Assembly (NCBI RefSeq): GCF_000424005.1
Contig: NZ_AUJB01000001.1
Coordinates: 1 to 64,000 of the forward strand
Source: Pseudobutyrivibrio ruminis CF1b
GTDB lineage: Bacteria; Bacillota; Clostridia; Lachnospirales; Lachnospiraceae
Length of the DNA: 64,000 bases
Reading direction: 5' to 3'
Positions within the stretch are counted from its first letter, which is position 1. Every line of letters begins with the position of its first letter. Both the position numbers and the translations under genes were made by a program. This document shows, one piece after another, positions 52,307 through 60,790 of this stretch. The notes under the pieces were generated by a model. That model searched no databases, was not told the origin of the DNA, and saw only the letters and a program-made list of their open reading frames with translations.

Positions 52307-52525
52307 CTAGGCGATTCTTTTTCCAAGAGCAAATTCATCTGCGAACTTCATTAACTCTTTTTCTACTCGCTCATAATCAGATTCAACAAATCTGTAGAGA
52401 TAAGCATCACCAATTACATTCTCTACTGGTGGCTCATCATAAAACTCCTCATCAGTGTCTCTTGTATAAAGGAATACTGCGATACCTACGATTGCGAATG
52501 CTACATATGCGATAATTAAAATCAT
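52307..52525 (-). CDS. Small single-pass membrane protein
   Basis: A 72-residue protein with one N-terminal transmembrane helix (about residues 2-20) and an acidic cytoplasmic or external tail. GGAGG lies seven bases before the ATG, so it is probably real. No family is recognised. It is isolated between the lipoprotein and the Na/Pi symporter. Confidence 0.65.
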   Translation of the reverse strand: MILIIAYVAFAIVGIAVFLYTRDTDEEFYDEPPVENVIGDAYLYRFVESDYERVEKELMKFADEFALGKRIA

Positions 52526-52624
52526 TTCAATACCTCCTGCGTCCTCGCGCTCAACGTCTACTTTGTTCTCTGTTTCATTTTCTGAACACAGTATACGTCA
52601 CAAAGTATCACAGAAGTATCACAC

Positions 52625-52655
52625 AAAAAAATCCACCCCAATAGGGTGGATTTTA
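52625..52655 (-). terminator. Terminator of the Na/Pi symporter gene
   Basis: AAAATCCACCC and GGGTGGATTTT form a perfect 11-bp stem with a short loop. On the minus strand a seven-T run follows. It lies at the stop codon of the symporter gene. Confidence 0.92.
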
Positions 52656-52656
52656 C

Positions 52657-54279
52657 CTACTTATTTGTATCCTTAAGTGCATACGCGATATTAATAGCAT
52701 GGTCCGCACATCGCTCAATATCCGTAACCATATCGGAGAAGATGACGCCTGCGATAGGTTCGCATTTGTTCTCCATAAGACGCTCTACGTGATGATTGAT
52801 GAGCTGCTTCTCCTGCTTATCAACCTTTGCCTCGAGCTTCTCAATCTTTGAAAGATTATCATAATTTTCAGAAGTGAAGATATCAATGGCAAGTTCAACT
52901 TCTTCCATTGAGTTCTCTGCCATTTCCTTCAATTCCTTGGCAGCCTTCTTTGAAAGCTTTGTCTTTTTATTCTTCATGCGGGTAGCGTACTCAATGATGT
53001 TCTCTGCATGATCCGAGATACGCTCCATATCTGTAACTGCAATTGTAATAGCAGAAATACGACGAAGCATTGCAGGTGTAAGGTTCAAAGTCTGAAGCTT
53101 AACCATGGCATCCTGAATAGCATGATTAAGAATATTGACTGTCTCCTCACGCTCCTCAACATCCTCCACCTTTTCAGGTGAGTAATCGAAGAAGCAATCG
53201 ATAGCCTTCTCATAGTTCTCAGCTGCAATAGCGCCCATTCTGGCTGCCTCAAGCTGCGCCTGGTGAATAGCCATGTTTGGTGGTACATTGCCCATCTGAG
53301 TCATGAATACAAGCTTTCTGTCCTCTGCTGCTCTTGTCTCCTCTGGAAGCTCAGGGATAAACATATATGTGAGCTTAATAATCAAATCTGTAAATGGGAA
53401 GATGATACATACAGCAAGGATAGCAAAAATCGTATGTGTGTTAGCTATCTGACGGGCTGGATCTGATGATGTAGACTGAATCCAGCTGAGCAGTGGTGTT
53501 ACATTTATAATGATAACAATGATAGCTGCTCTAATTACATTAAACAAAAGGTTCAAAATAGCTGAACGCTTACCGTTTCTATTTGCTGTAAGTGATGCAA
53601 GCAAGTTTGGTGTAACAGAACCGATGGCTGCACCGATTACAAGATATACCGCAACATTGTAATCCAAAATACCCTGTACAACAAAGGCCTGGAAGATAAC
53701 TGTTGCAGATGATGAACTCTGTAAAAGAGCTGTAAATGCAATACCAAATACTAATGCTACGAATGGATTGGTAAGACCACTGAGGAAGTTCTTGAACATC
53801 TCAGAATGTGAAAGTGGTGCGATGGCAGCCTTCATAATAGTAATACCCTGGAAGAGCATACCAAAGCCCATGATAACTGTACCAATGTGCTTTACCAAAT
53901 CCTTCTTAATAAATAGGTACATTACCGCACCAGAGAAAAGGAACAATGGTGTGAATGTAGCAATATTAAAGGCTGTAATCTGTGCTGTGACAGTGGTACC
54001 GATATTGGCACCGAGGATAACTCCAATAGCCTGAGCCAGTGTCATCATGCCTGAGTTAACAAAGCCGATAACCATAACATCAGTAGCTGAAGAGCTCTGA
54101 ACGAGGACTGTCATTACAAGTCCGACAACGACAGCTACAAACTTATTAGTAGTAGCCTTCTCTAAGATAACCTGAAGATTATCACCGCAGCTATTTTTAA
54201 GACCAGTGGACATGATAGACATTCCAAACAGGAAAAGACCTACTCCACCTAACAGTGATATCATTTGTGCAATTGTCAT
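52657..54279 (-). CDS. Na+/phosphate symporter with C-terminal PhoU domain
   Basis: A 540-residue NptA/YjbB-type transporter. Two inverted Na/Pi repeats (about 1-150 and 170-310) each contain the signature QSSSA(T), in LVQSSSATDVM and LLQSSSSATV. A PhoU-like helical domain (about 340-535) follows and may sense or regulate phosphate uptake. Start ATG has AAGGAG upstream. Its promoter is at 54372-54400. Confidence 0.94.
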   Translation of the reverse strand: MTIAQMISLLGGVGLFLFGMSIMSTGLKNSCGDNLQVILEKATTNKFVAVVVGLVMTVLVQSSSATDVMVIGFVNSGMMTLAQAIGVILGANIGTTVTAQITAFNIATFTPLFLFSGAVMYLFIKKDLVKHIGTVIMGFGMLFQGITIMKAAIAPLSHSEMFKNFLSGLTNPFVALVFGIAFTALLQSSSSATVIFQAFVVQGILDYNVAVYLVIGAAIGSVTPNLLASLTANRNGKRSAILNLLFNVIRAAIIVIIINVTPLLSWIQSTSSDPARQIANTHTIFAILAVCIIFPFTDLIIKLTYMFIPELPEETRAAEDRKLVFMTQMGNVPPNMAIHQAQLEAARMGAIAAENYEKAIDCFFDYSPEKVEDVEEREETVNILNHAIQDAMVKLQTLNLTPAMLRRISAITIAVTDMERISDHAENIIEYATRMKNKKTKLSKKAAKELKEMAENSMEEVELAIDIFTSENYDNLSKIEKLEAKVDKQEKQLINHHVERLMENKCEPIAGVIFSDMVTDIERCADHAINIAYALKDTNK

Positions 54280-54371
54280 TTTATTCTCCTTCTACCCGGT
54301 TTACATTCTTAGTAACCGCACTTTTCCTTCATGAAAAGTAAATTTTTATCCTTCGCTTTTCTTCCGAAATT

Positions 54372-54400
54372 ATCATACCAAATTAGAAGATGAATGTCTA
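54372..54400 (-). promoter_or_regulatory. Promoter of the Na/Pi symporter gene
   Basis: On the minus strand, TAGACA (54395-54400) and TATGAT (54372-54377) are exactly 17 bp apart, with TGG before the -10. Confidence 0.6.
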
Positions 54401-54425
54401 AGAATTAAATCAATTTCAGCACATC

Positions 54426-55658
54426 CTACATATAAGCCTTGATAAAAATACCATCTTCTCGGTATTCTTCTGAAATCAGCTCACCATTTTCACGAATTTT
54501 GGCAATTGTTCCAGCCTCTGTATATGGAATCAGCTTTTCCACATATTCTTTTCCATCACGAAGAAGCTCCGCAAGAATCTCGCGAACTCTATCAAGTCCC
54601 TTGCCAGTTTTTATTGAAGTATGAACTGTGTAATCTGCTCTTAAATCGTGATAGTCATGCTCGTCTGCAACCTTATCAACCTTATTAAATATTGTAAGTA
54701 TAGGTTTGTCAGACACCCCAAGCTTATCAAGTGTCTGGTAAACAATCTCCATCTGTCTGTCCATCTGAGGATTGCTCACATCTACCACATGAATAATGTA
54801 GTCAGCGTACTTTGCCTCCTCAAGTGTACTCTTGAAGGCATCTACAAGATGATGAGGAAGCTTTCTTATAAATCCTACTGTGTCAGTAAGAAGAATCTTC
54901 TGGTCGTTATCAAGCAAGAGCTCCCTTGTAGTAGGGTCCAAAGTTGCAAATAAAGCATCCCACTCCAAGATGTTTGCATCTGTAAGCTTATTTAAAAGAG
55001 ATGATTTTCCTGCGTTTGTATATCCTACTATCGCAGCTACAGGCACGCCGTTTCTCTGGCGCTTAGCTCTTGTAATCTCACGGTGTGAAACAACATCTGC
55101 AAGTTCTTTCTTAAGCTGGCTTATACGACCTGCAATGAGACGCTTGTCCATTTCCAACTTCTTCTCACCTGGACCACGGGTACCAATAGCACCACCTCCG
55201 CCAGCAGCAGTACCACCTACTCGGGACATGTTCTTACCAAAACCTGTAAGTCTTGTCATCTCGTAGCGAAGCTGGGCCAGCTCTACCTGAATCTTTCCTT
55301 CTGCTGTTCCTGCACGGGCAGCAAAAATATCAAGGATAATCAAAGTTCTGTCCATTACCTTTGTATCCAGTGCATCTGCCAGATTTCTCATCTGTGCAGG
55401 GGTAAGCTCATCATCGCATACTATTCCTGTAGCACCAGTCTCCCAGATAAGGTCAGCTATCTCCTCTACCTTTCCAGTTCCAACGTAGGTTCCTGGATTT
55501 CTGCGGTCCAGATTCTGCATAATCTGACCTACCACTTCTGCTCCTGCTGTCTCGCAAAGATCTTCCAGCTCCTTGAGGGAATCCCAGGCTTCCGCCTCGT
55601 CTCCTTCATTTACTGCAACCAATATTACTTTTTCTATAATCTTTTCTGTATTTACCAT
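54426..55658 (-). CDS. hflX: GTPase HflX
   Basis: A 410-residue ribosome-associated GTPase. The N-terminal HflX domain (about 1-190) ends with GTRGPGEKKLEMDKR. The GTPase domain has G1 GYTNAGKSS, G3 DTVGFIRKLP and G4 NKVDKV, followed by a short C-terminal region. HflX splits stalled or hibernating 70S ribosomes. It is monocistronic. Start ATG has AGGA upstream. Confidence 0.95.
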   Translation of the reverse strand: MVNTEKIIEKVILVAVNEGDEAEAWDSLKELEDLCETAGAEVVGQIMQNLDRRNPGTYVGTGKVEEIADLIWETGATGIVCDDELTPAQMRNLADALDTKVMDRTLIILDIFAARAGTAEGKIQVELAQLRYEMTRLTGFGKNMSRVGGTAAGGGGAIGTRGPGEKKLEMDKRLIAGRISQLKKELADVVSHREITRAKRQRNGVPVAAIVGYTNAGKSSLLNKLTDANILEWDALFATLDPTTRELLLDNDQKILLTDTVGFIRKLPHHLVDAFKSTLEEAKYADYIIHVVDVSNPQMDRQMEIVYQTLDKLGVSDKPILTIFNKVDKVADEHDYHDLRADYTVHTSIKTGKGLDRVREILAELLRDGKEYVEKLIPYTEAGTIAKIRENGELISEEYREDGIFIKAYM

Positions 55659-55706
55659 TCTATTTCCTATCTGTTAATATTTTCACCTTGATTGTAACAT
55701 AAACTA

Positions 55707-55735
55707 TTGACGCACAGTATTAATTATGCTATTTT
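55707..55735 (+). promoter_or_regulatory. Promoter of the thiT riboswitch transcript
   Basis: TTGACG (55707-55712) and TATTTT (55730-55735) are exactly 17 bp apart, with TGC before the -10. It lies 22 bp before the TPP aptamer. Confidence 0.65.
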
Positions 55736-55756
55736 TCTATTGAATTAAATAAACTA

Positions 55757-55838
55757 TTTGCTAGGGGCGCATTTGTGCTGAGAGGTGTTTCACCGACCCT
55801 TATTACTTGAACTGGATAATACCAGCGTAAGGAAGCTA
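55757..55838 (+). ncRNA. TPP riboswitch (THI element)
   Basis: The conserved core is present in order: GGGG..GCTGAGA, then ACCGACCC, then ACTTGAACTGGATAATACC and AGCGTAAGGAAG. These are the pyrimidine-sensing and pyrophosphate-sensing helices of the TPP aptamer. GCTAGG at the 5' edge (55760-55765) is complementary to CCTAGC (55853-55858) in the terminator arm, which provides the antiterminator. Confidence 0.95.
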
Positions 55839-55848
55839 TTTTTAGACG

Positions 55849-55883
55849 ATCTCCTAGCATCATGTATGAAGGGAGATTTTTTT
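55849..55883 (+). terminator. Riboswitch-controlled terminator overlapping the thiT ribosome binding site
   Basis: ATCTCC (55849-55854) pairs with GGAGAT (55872-55877), followed by seven T residues. The right arm is also the thiT ribosome binding site (GGGAG), so when TPP is bound the stem can block both elongation and initiation. Confidence 0.85.
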
Positions 55884-55886
55884 ATT

Positions 55887-56456
55887 ATGATTAACCACGT
55901 TTCTTCAAATGAAAACAGCAAAATCAGTTTTACAGCAAAGCAGCTTGCATTCTGCGCTGTTGCAATGGCAATTGCATTCGTTCTTTCAAACATTAAGCTC
56001 CTTAAGCTTCCTATGGGAGGTTCTATCACACCACTTTCAATGTTGGTAGCATGCCTTCCTGGATTCTTCTTTGGACCAGTTATTGGCATCGTAACAGGAG
56101 TAGCTTACGGACTTTTAAATCTTATTGTAGATCCATATATTCTTTTTCCAGCCCAGGTTATTGTAGATTACATTTTGGCTTTCGGAGCCCTTGGTTTTTC
56201 AGGATTTTTTGCAAAGTCAAAAAATGGTCTCATTAAAGGATATATTGTAGCAGTTCTTGGCCGCTACGCTTTTGCGGTATTATCAGGCTGGCTCTTCTTT
56301 GGGGAGTATGCACCTGAAGGATGGAGTGCATTACCATACTCCCTTGCATACAATGGAATCTATATCTTCACAGAGGCAGCAGTTACTATTGTAGTATTAC
56401 TTCTTCCTCCTGTAAGAGACCTTATGATTAGACTTAAAAACATGTCAAATAACTAA
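55887..56456 (+). CDS. thiT: Thiamine ECF transporter substrate-binding subunit ThiT
   Basis: A 189-residue membrane protein with about six helices. Typical ThiT features are MGGSITPLSMLVACLPGFFFGP in the middle and GRYAFAVLSGWLFFGEYAPEGWSALPYSLAYNG near the end. It binds thiamine with high affinity and works with the shared ECF ATPase module encoded elsewhere. I use ATG 55887, after the riboswitch; a longer frame that begins inside the aptamer is not credible. The riboswitch strongly supports the assignment. Confidence 0.95.
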   Translation: MINHVSSNENSKISFTAKQLAFCAVAMAIAFVLSNIKLLKLPMGGSITPLSMLVACLPGFFFGPVIGIVTGVAYGLLNLIVDPYILFPAQVIVDYILAFGALGFSGFFAKSKNGLIKGYIVAVLGRYAFAVLSGWLFFGEYAPEGWSALPYSLAYNGIYIFTEAAVTIVVLLLPPVRDLMIRLKNMSNN

Positions 56457-56463
56457 TTCCTCA

Positions 56464-56506
56464 TAAAAAAAGGAGCTCAGGTCTTATGACCCGAGCTTCT
56501 TTTCAT
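56464..56506. terminator. Bidirectional terminator between thiT and ligase 1
   Basis: AGCTC/GAGCT with GGTC/GACC forms a long stem with one mismatch. An A-run lies on the left and TTCTTTTC on the right. The stop codon of the minus-strand ligase (56484-56486) lies in its loop, so the terminator overlaps the gene end. Confidence 0.88.
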
Positions 56507-57938
56507 TTTGCTGTAATGCAACTGTATCAATTCTCTTTATCTTACCGCTTGCTGTTTTTTCAAGCTCTTTAGTGGTGAATTCGATTCCGTAAATTCTTTT
56601 ATATATAGGTAATGTCTTGTTAAGCTCTGTAATATACTCACGAATATTATCCTGAGCCTCTTCCTCTGCATAGATTTCAACAGCAATTCTGTCATTGGAT
56701 TCAAATGCCTTGCACTCCTTGACAGACTTGCATTCATACAGCAGTCTTTCCAACTCTTCAGGGCTGACATTTTCGCCGCTGGATAAGATGATAAGGTTCT
56801 TCTTTCTGCCTGTGATATATAAATATCCATCATCATCCATATAACCAAGGTCACCAGTATAGATAACCCCATCTCTTATAATCTTCTGAGTCTCTTCTTC
56901 ATTCTCATAGTAACCAAGCATATTGCCCCAATGCCTAATTACAATTTCATCATCCACAATTCTAACATCAGCATCATCATATGGACGACCAACAGATGAA
57001 ATATGATTTGCCATATCAAAATTGTATGTAACGTTACCACCAGTCTCAGTCATTCCGTAGTACTGGCCGAAGTCGATATTGTTAGCAGCAAGTTCTTTTA
57101 CATCATCAACACTTACTGGCGCACCAGCTGTAAGAGCAAGCTTCACTCCTCCAAGTCGCTCAATGTGACCTCTGTGAATTGTTTTAAGCCAAAGCTTTAT
57201 AGTAGCCGGTATAACAAATGCGATATCAATTTTTTCCTTTTCCAAATCACTTAAAATATTCTGTGGGTTCACGCTTTGAACCAGTGTACAGCCATGCTCT
57301 GACCATGAAAGCCATGTAAGCAGACCTCCAACATGATAAAGAGGGAAGTTGGTGTAAACCTTTACCCCTGGAACTGCCCTGTAACCATTTGTATATTTCT
57401 CAGGCAATGCAATTCGTTCTTCCTGAAACAGGTTTCCTGCTGACAGTGCAACTCCCTTTGAAAGGCTTGTAGTTCCTGATGTGTAAACAATCATCATAAG
57501 ATTATTTACTTCTTCTTCAGTAAAATCAGTTAAATCCTTTTCTTCTGCTTCTCCTTTGAGTGCCACGTCAAATCCAAGGTATTTAACATCTTTCCCAAGG
57601 GTATGATTTTCCGGATCATCAGTTACTATACAATCTAATTTTGAATTTCTTACTGCAAAATCAAGATTTTCATATGTTTCACGATAGTTAAGAGGAACGA
57701 AAACTGCACGACTAAAAATCAAAGCAGCCATAATTACCACATATTCATAACTGTTAAGTCCAATAAGACCAACATGTTTGCCCTTTAAATTACCAAGATT
57801 GTTTTCCAATCTTGAAGCACATGTTTTAATATCTTTTAAATACTGTTCATAACTTACTTCAAAAGTCTTTTCATCATCAAGAAATTTAAAAGCACATTCA
57901 CTGCTATATTTTTCTAAAGTTGCCAAATATGAAAACAT
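56484..57938 (-). CDS. Adenylate-forming (AMP-dependent) ligase, copy 1
   Basis: A 484-residue ANL-superfamily enzyme. ATP and acyl-adenylate motifs are MIVYTSGTTSLSKGVALS (P-loop-like), YGMTETGGN, the YTGDLGYMDDDG block and the C-terminal lysine in KTASGKIKR. Family knowledge: such enzymes activate a carboxylic acid as adenylate and pass it to CoA or to an acyl carrier protein. The acid is not predictable. It is paralogous along its whole length to copy 2, 100 bp away, so a tandem duplication is likely. Each copy has its own terminator and upstream region. Confidence 0.85.
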   Translation of the reverse strand: MFSYLATLEKYSSECAFKFLDDEKTFEVSYEQYLKDIKTCASRLENNLGNLKGKHVGLIGLNSYEYVVIMAALIFSRAVFVPLNYRETYENLDFAVRNSKLDCIVTDDPENHTLGKDVKYLGFDVALKGEAEEKDLTDFTEEEVNNLMMIVYTSGTTSLSKGVALSAGNLFQEERIALPEKYTNGYRAVPGVKVYTNFPLYHVGGLLTWLSWSEHGCTLVQSVNPQNILSDLEKEKIDIAFVIPATIKLWLKTIHRGHIERLGGVKLALTAGAPVSVDDVKELAANNIDFGQYYGMTETGGNVTYNFDMANHISSVGRPYDDADVRIVDDEIVIRHWGNMLGYYENEEETQKIIRDGVIYTGDLGYMDDDGYLYITGRKKNLIILSSGENVSPEELERLLYECKSVKECKAFESNDRIAVEIYAEEEAQDNIREYITELNKTLPIYKRIYGIEFTTKELEKTASGKIKRIDTVALQQNEKKLGS

Positions 57939-57973
57939 ATAACATTACCTCCTTTTTATAGACATATCCCTGT

Positions 57974-57984
57974 TATTGTATCAG
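57974..57984. promoter_or_regulatory. Shared TATTGTATCAG motif upstream of ligase 1
   Basis: The 11-mer TATTGTATCAG lies 36 bp before the ligase 1 start and recurs exactly at 59555-59565 before ligase 2. It could be a regulator site, possibly for the nearby GntR protein, or residual homology from duplication. Confidence 0.4.
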
Positions 57985-57991
57985 TTAAAAA

Positions 57992-58026
57992 TAAAAAAAG
58001 CTTTGGTCAAAATAACCAAAGCTTTT
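57992..58026 (-). terminator. Terminator of ligase 2
   Basis: AAAGCTTTGGT and ACCAAAGCTTT form an 11-bp stem around a short AT-rich loop. A T-run follows on the minus strand. It is nearly identical to the terminator at 59633-59663. Confidence 0.9.
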
Positions 58027-58037
58027 TATTTATGTAT

Positions 58038-59462
58038 TTATGCAACAGTTTCTCTTCTTTTGATCTTACCGTTTGCTGTCTTTTCAAGTTCCTCTGTCTG
58101 GAATTCTATTCCGTAGATTCTCTTGTATATAGGTAATGTCTTATTCAGTTCTGAAATGTACTCACGAATGTTATCCTGAGACTCTTCCTCTGCATAGATG
58201 GCTACGGCAATTCTGTCTTTCTTTTCGAATGCCTTGCACTCTTTAACATCTGCACATTTATAAAGAAGATTTTCCAACTCTTCCGGGCTGACATTTTCAC
58301 CGCTTGATAAAATAATCAGACTCTTCTTTCGTCCTGTAATATATAAGTATCCATCTTCATCGATGTATCCTAAATCACCTGTATAGATAATACCATCTTT
58401 TACAGCCTTTTTAGTCTCTTCTTCATTTTCGAAGTAACCAAGCATGTTACCCCAGTATGATATGCAAATTTCGCCGTCGATAATAGATATCTCAGCATCC
58501 TCATAAGTGCGTCCTACTGAACCGATATGATTTTCCATATCGTAGTTAACAGTAATGTTACCGCCTGTCTCAGTCATTCCGTAAAACTGACCAAAGGAAA
58601 TACCGTTATTCTGAAGATCCTGAATATCCGAAATACTCATTGGTGCACAACCTGTAATAATCAATTTTACACCGCCGAGACGCTCGATATGACCTCTCTT
58701 AATTGTTTTAAGCCATAATTTGATAGTAGCTGGATGAACACCTGCATAATCTATCTGCTCGTTCTCCAGGTCTGTCAAAACATTATGTGGATTTACACTC
58801 TGTACAAATGTAACACCGTGCTCTGTACATGTAAGCCAGGCAAGAAGACCCGCAATATGATAGAACGGGAAGTTTACATATGCCTTTATTCCTGGCACAG
58901 CCTTGTATCCCTTTGGATGATTGATAGGAAATGTTTCCTTCACGTCCTTAAAGATATTTCCAACTGAAAGGGCAACACCCTTTGATAAACCTGTAGTTCC
59001 AGATGTATAAACAATCATAAGTAGATCGTTTTCTTCCTCATCTGTGAAATCCTTTAAATCCTTTTCCTCTGCATCGCCTGCAAGGGCTATATCAAATCCA
59101 AAATACTTGAACTCATCTCCGAAATTATTCTCGTCCAGATTGTCTGTAATAATAATCTCTGTCTTTGAATTCTTTACAGCGAACTCGATATTCTGGGCAG
59201 ATTCCCTGTAATTAATTGGTATAAAAACTGCTCTGCTAAAAAGTAAAGCAGCCATGGTAACAATGTACTCATAGTTATTTAAACCAATGAGCGCAACATG
59301 TTTGCCCTTTAAATCTCCAATAACTTTTTCTAATCTAGTAGCACAAGTCCTGATGTCTTTTAAATATTGTTCATAACTTACCTCAAAAGTATTCTCCTCA
59401 TTCAAAAATCTGAATGCACACTCCCCGCAAAATTTCTCAAGTGTGGCTAAATACTTAAACAC
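58038..59462 (-). CDS. Adenylate-forming (AMP-dependent) ligase, copy 2
   Basis: A 474-residue paralogue of copy 1. The same motifs are present: MIVYTSGTTGLSKGVALS, YGMTETGGN, YTGDLGYIDEDG and KTANGKIKR. Its P-loop is the consensus TSGTTGLSKG, whereas copy 1 has Ser in place of Gly (TSGTTSLSKG). The start is a GTG at 59460-59462, with AGGAGG ten bases upstream and an N-terminus matching copy 1. A downstream ACP gene at 62.6 kb is a possible acceptor, but it is in a separate unit. Confidence 0.86.
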   Translation of the reverse strand: MFKYLATLEKFCGECAFRFLNEENTFEVSYEQYLKDIRTCATRLEKVIGDLKGKHVALIGLNNYEYIVTMAALLFSRAVFIPINYRESAQNIEFAVKNSKTEIIITDNLDENNFGDEFKYFGFDIALAGDAEEKDLKDFTDEEENDLLMIVYTSGTTGLSKGVALSVGNIFKDVKETFPINHPKGYKAVPGIKAYVNFPFYHIAGLLAWLTCTEHGVTFVQSVNPHNVLTDLENEQIDYAGVHPATIKLWLKTIKRGHIERLGGVKLIITGCAPMSISDIQDLQNNGISFGQFYGMTETGGNITVNYDMENHIGSVGRTYEDAEISIIDGEICISYWGNMLGYFENEEETKKAVKDGIIYTGDLGYIDEDGYLYITGRKKSLIILSSGENVSPEELENLLYKCADVKECKAFEKKDRIAVAIYAEEESQDNIREYISELNKTLPIYKRIYGIEFQTEELEKTANGKIKRRETVA

Positions 59463-59554
59463 CGGAATCTTTCCTCCTAATTCTCTCCTTGCGTTATATC
59501 GTGTATTAACTTTGAATATATTGTTAAATATATAACATTAAAAAGCAACTCGGC

Positions 59555-59565
59555 TATTGTATCAG
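59555..59565. promoter_or_regulatory. Shared TATTGTATCAG motif upstream of ligase 2
   Basis: Exact copy of the 11-mer upstream of ligase 1, here 93 bp before the GTG start. The distance from the start differs between the two genes. Confidence 0.4.
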
Positions 59566-59632
59566 CTTTTTTCCATGTTGTCAGCTATTTTTATCAATTC
59601 CTACGTATACGATATTAATGACATATAAAATA

Positions 59633-59663
59633 AAAAAGCTTTGGCCAAATTGACCAAAGCTTT
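59633..59663 (-). terminator. Terminator of the ispE-gntR-DUF1934 run
   Basis: AAAGCTTTGG and CCAAAGCTTT pair around a short loop, with T residues following on the minus strand. It starts 3 bp past the DUF1934 stop codon. Confidence 0.88.
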
Positions 59664-59665
59664 CT

Positions 59666-60076
59666 CTAAAATTCGATTTCAATATCCATGGAGGTTCTGA
59701 TTGGGTCCCCTCCTGTAATAATGTCGTAATCCAATACAAGCTTAATCTTGTTACCCAATTCCACAACCTGATAGTTTCTAGTGAAAATTGGAAGATTTAA
59801 ATCTCCCATTGGAGTGCTATAGATATTTTCTGTCTGTTTACCAGGAAACAGCTCTAATTTGGAGTTCAATGCTCCTTTCTGAGTCATTGAAAGGCTGCGT
59901 CTGTCAAAGGAAATAAGACAGCTGATATCTCCATCCTCGCTGCTCCTCTGATAAGAAAGATATCTGCGGTCATCTCTCTCCGCCATCTCTCCTATATATT
60001 CCTGGTTTGTAGTCTCATCATCTGCGCCCATTTTCTGTCTGGACTGAAGACGTATTTTACAATGATTTTTTTCCAT
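59666..60076 (-). CDS. DUF1934 (YwiB-like) protein
   Basis: A 136-residue protein of the DUF1934 family, a small calycin-like beta barrel. Family blocks are the repeated strand pattern around SYQRSSEDGD, FPGKQTENIYSTPMGDLNLPIFT and the C-terminal LVLDYDIITGGDPIRTSMDIEI. The function is unknown. It follows gntR by 3 bp and is the last gene of the ispE-gntR run. Confidence 0.82.
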   Translation of the reverse strand: MEKNHCKIRLQSRQKMGADDETTNQEYIGEMAERDDRRYLSYQRSSEDGDISCLISFDRRSLSMTQKGALNSKLELFPGKQTENIYSTPMGDLNLPIFTRNYQVVELGNKIKLVLDYDIITGGDPIRTSMDIEIEF

Positions 60077-60079
60077 ATA

Positions 60080-60754
60080 TTATTTCTGCTCTCTAATAAC
60101 TTCTCTTACAGCGTTAATCTGGTTAGATAAGTGTGTATGCATTATATCCTTAAGGAAATCCACATCTCTTCTGTCAAAACCGTTGATAATCTGCTTGTGC
60201 TCCTCAATAAGCTGTGAATAAACTGAAGGATTCTTAACGTATTCGTAGCGATAACGATACATCTGCTCTCTTGCTGAGTTGATAATTGTCTCAAGCTTTG
60301 GATTGGCTGCTGCCGCATAAATAACATCGTGGAATGCTTCATCAGCCTCAACAATGTTACGAACATCATCCTTTCTTGTGGCAGCCTCAAATGCCTTCAT
60401 TGCTTCCTTCAGCTCAACAAACTGTGCGTCTGTCATGCGCTCACAGGCACATACAACTGCAAGAGCATCAAGGGCATCTCTCACCTCAAGAACATCCTGA
60501 AGATCCTTTTCTGTCATCTTTGCAACCTGAGCACCTTTTCTAGGAATAGTAACTGCAAGTCCTTCCTGCTCAAGCATTCTAATTGCTTCTCTGATAGGAG
60601 TACGGCTAACCCCAAGCTTATTGGCAAGGTGCATCTCCATTAATCTCTCGCCTGGCTTAAGCTCCCCCTTTAAAATAGCCTCCCTCAATGTGTTGAATAC
60701 CACATCTCGAAGTGGTAAATAGTCATCCATTTGTAATGTAAGATTTTCTGTCAT
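60080..60754 (-). CDS. GntR-family regulator, FadR (FCD) subfamily
   Basis: A 224-residue regulator. The N-terminal winged helix (about 10-75) has the GntR signature LAnKLGVSRTPIREAIRMLEQEGL (given here in part as GVSRTPIREAIRML). The C-terminal FCD domain has metal-site His residues in DEAFHDV, EEHKQI and MHTHL. Such regulators sense small carboxylates or a bound metal. It lies between ispE and DUF1934. Target genes are not known; nearby TTGTAT-type motifs are candidates. Confidence 0.9.
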   Translation of the reverse strand: MTENLTLQMDDYLPLRDVVFNTLREAILKGELKPGERLMEMHLANKLGVSRTPIREAIRMLEQEGLAVTIPRKGAQVAKMTEKDLQDVLEVRDALDALAVVCACERMTDAQFVELKEAMKAFEAATRKDDVRNIVEADEAFHDVIYAAAANPKLETIINSAREQMYRYRYEYVKNPSVYSQLIEEHKQIINGFDRRDVDFLKDIMHTHLSNQINAVREVIREQK

Positions 60755-60790
60755 TGCTTTTTAGTAACCTCCCTCAATAACAAGTCTCCC

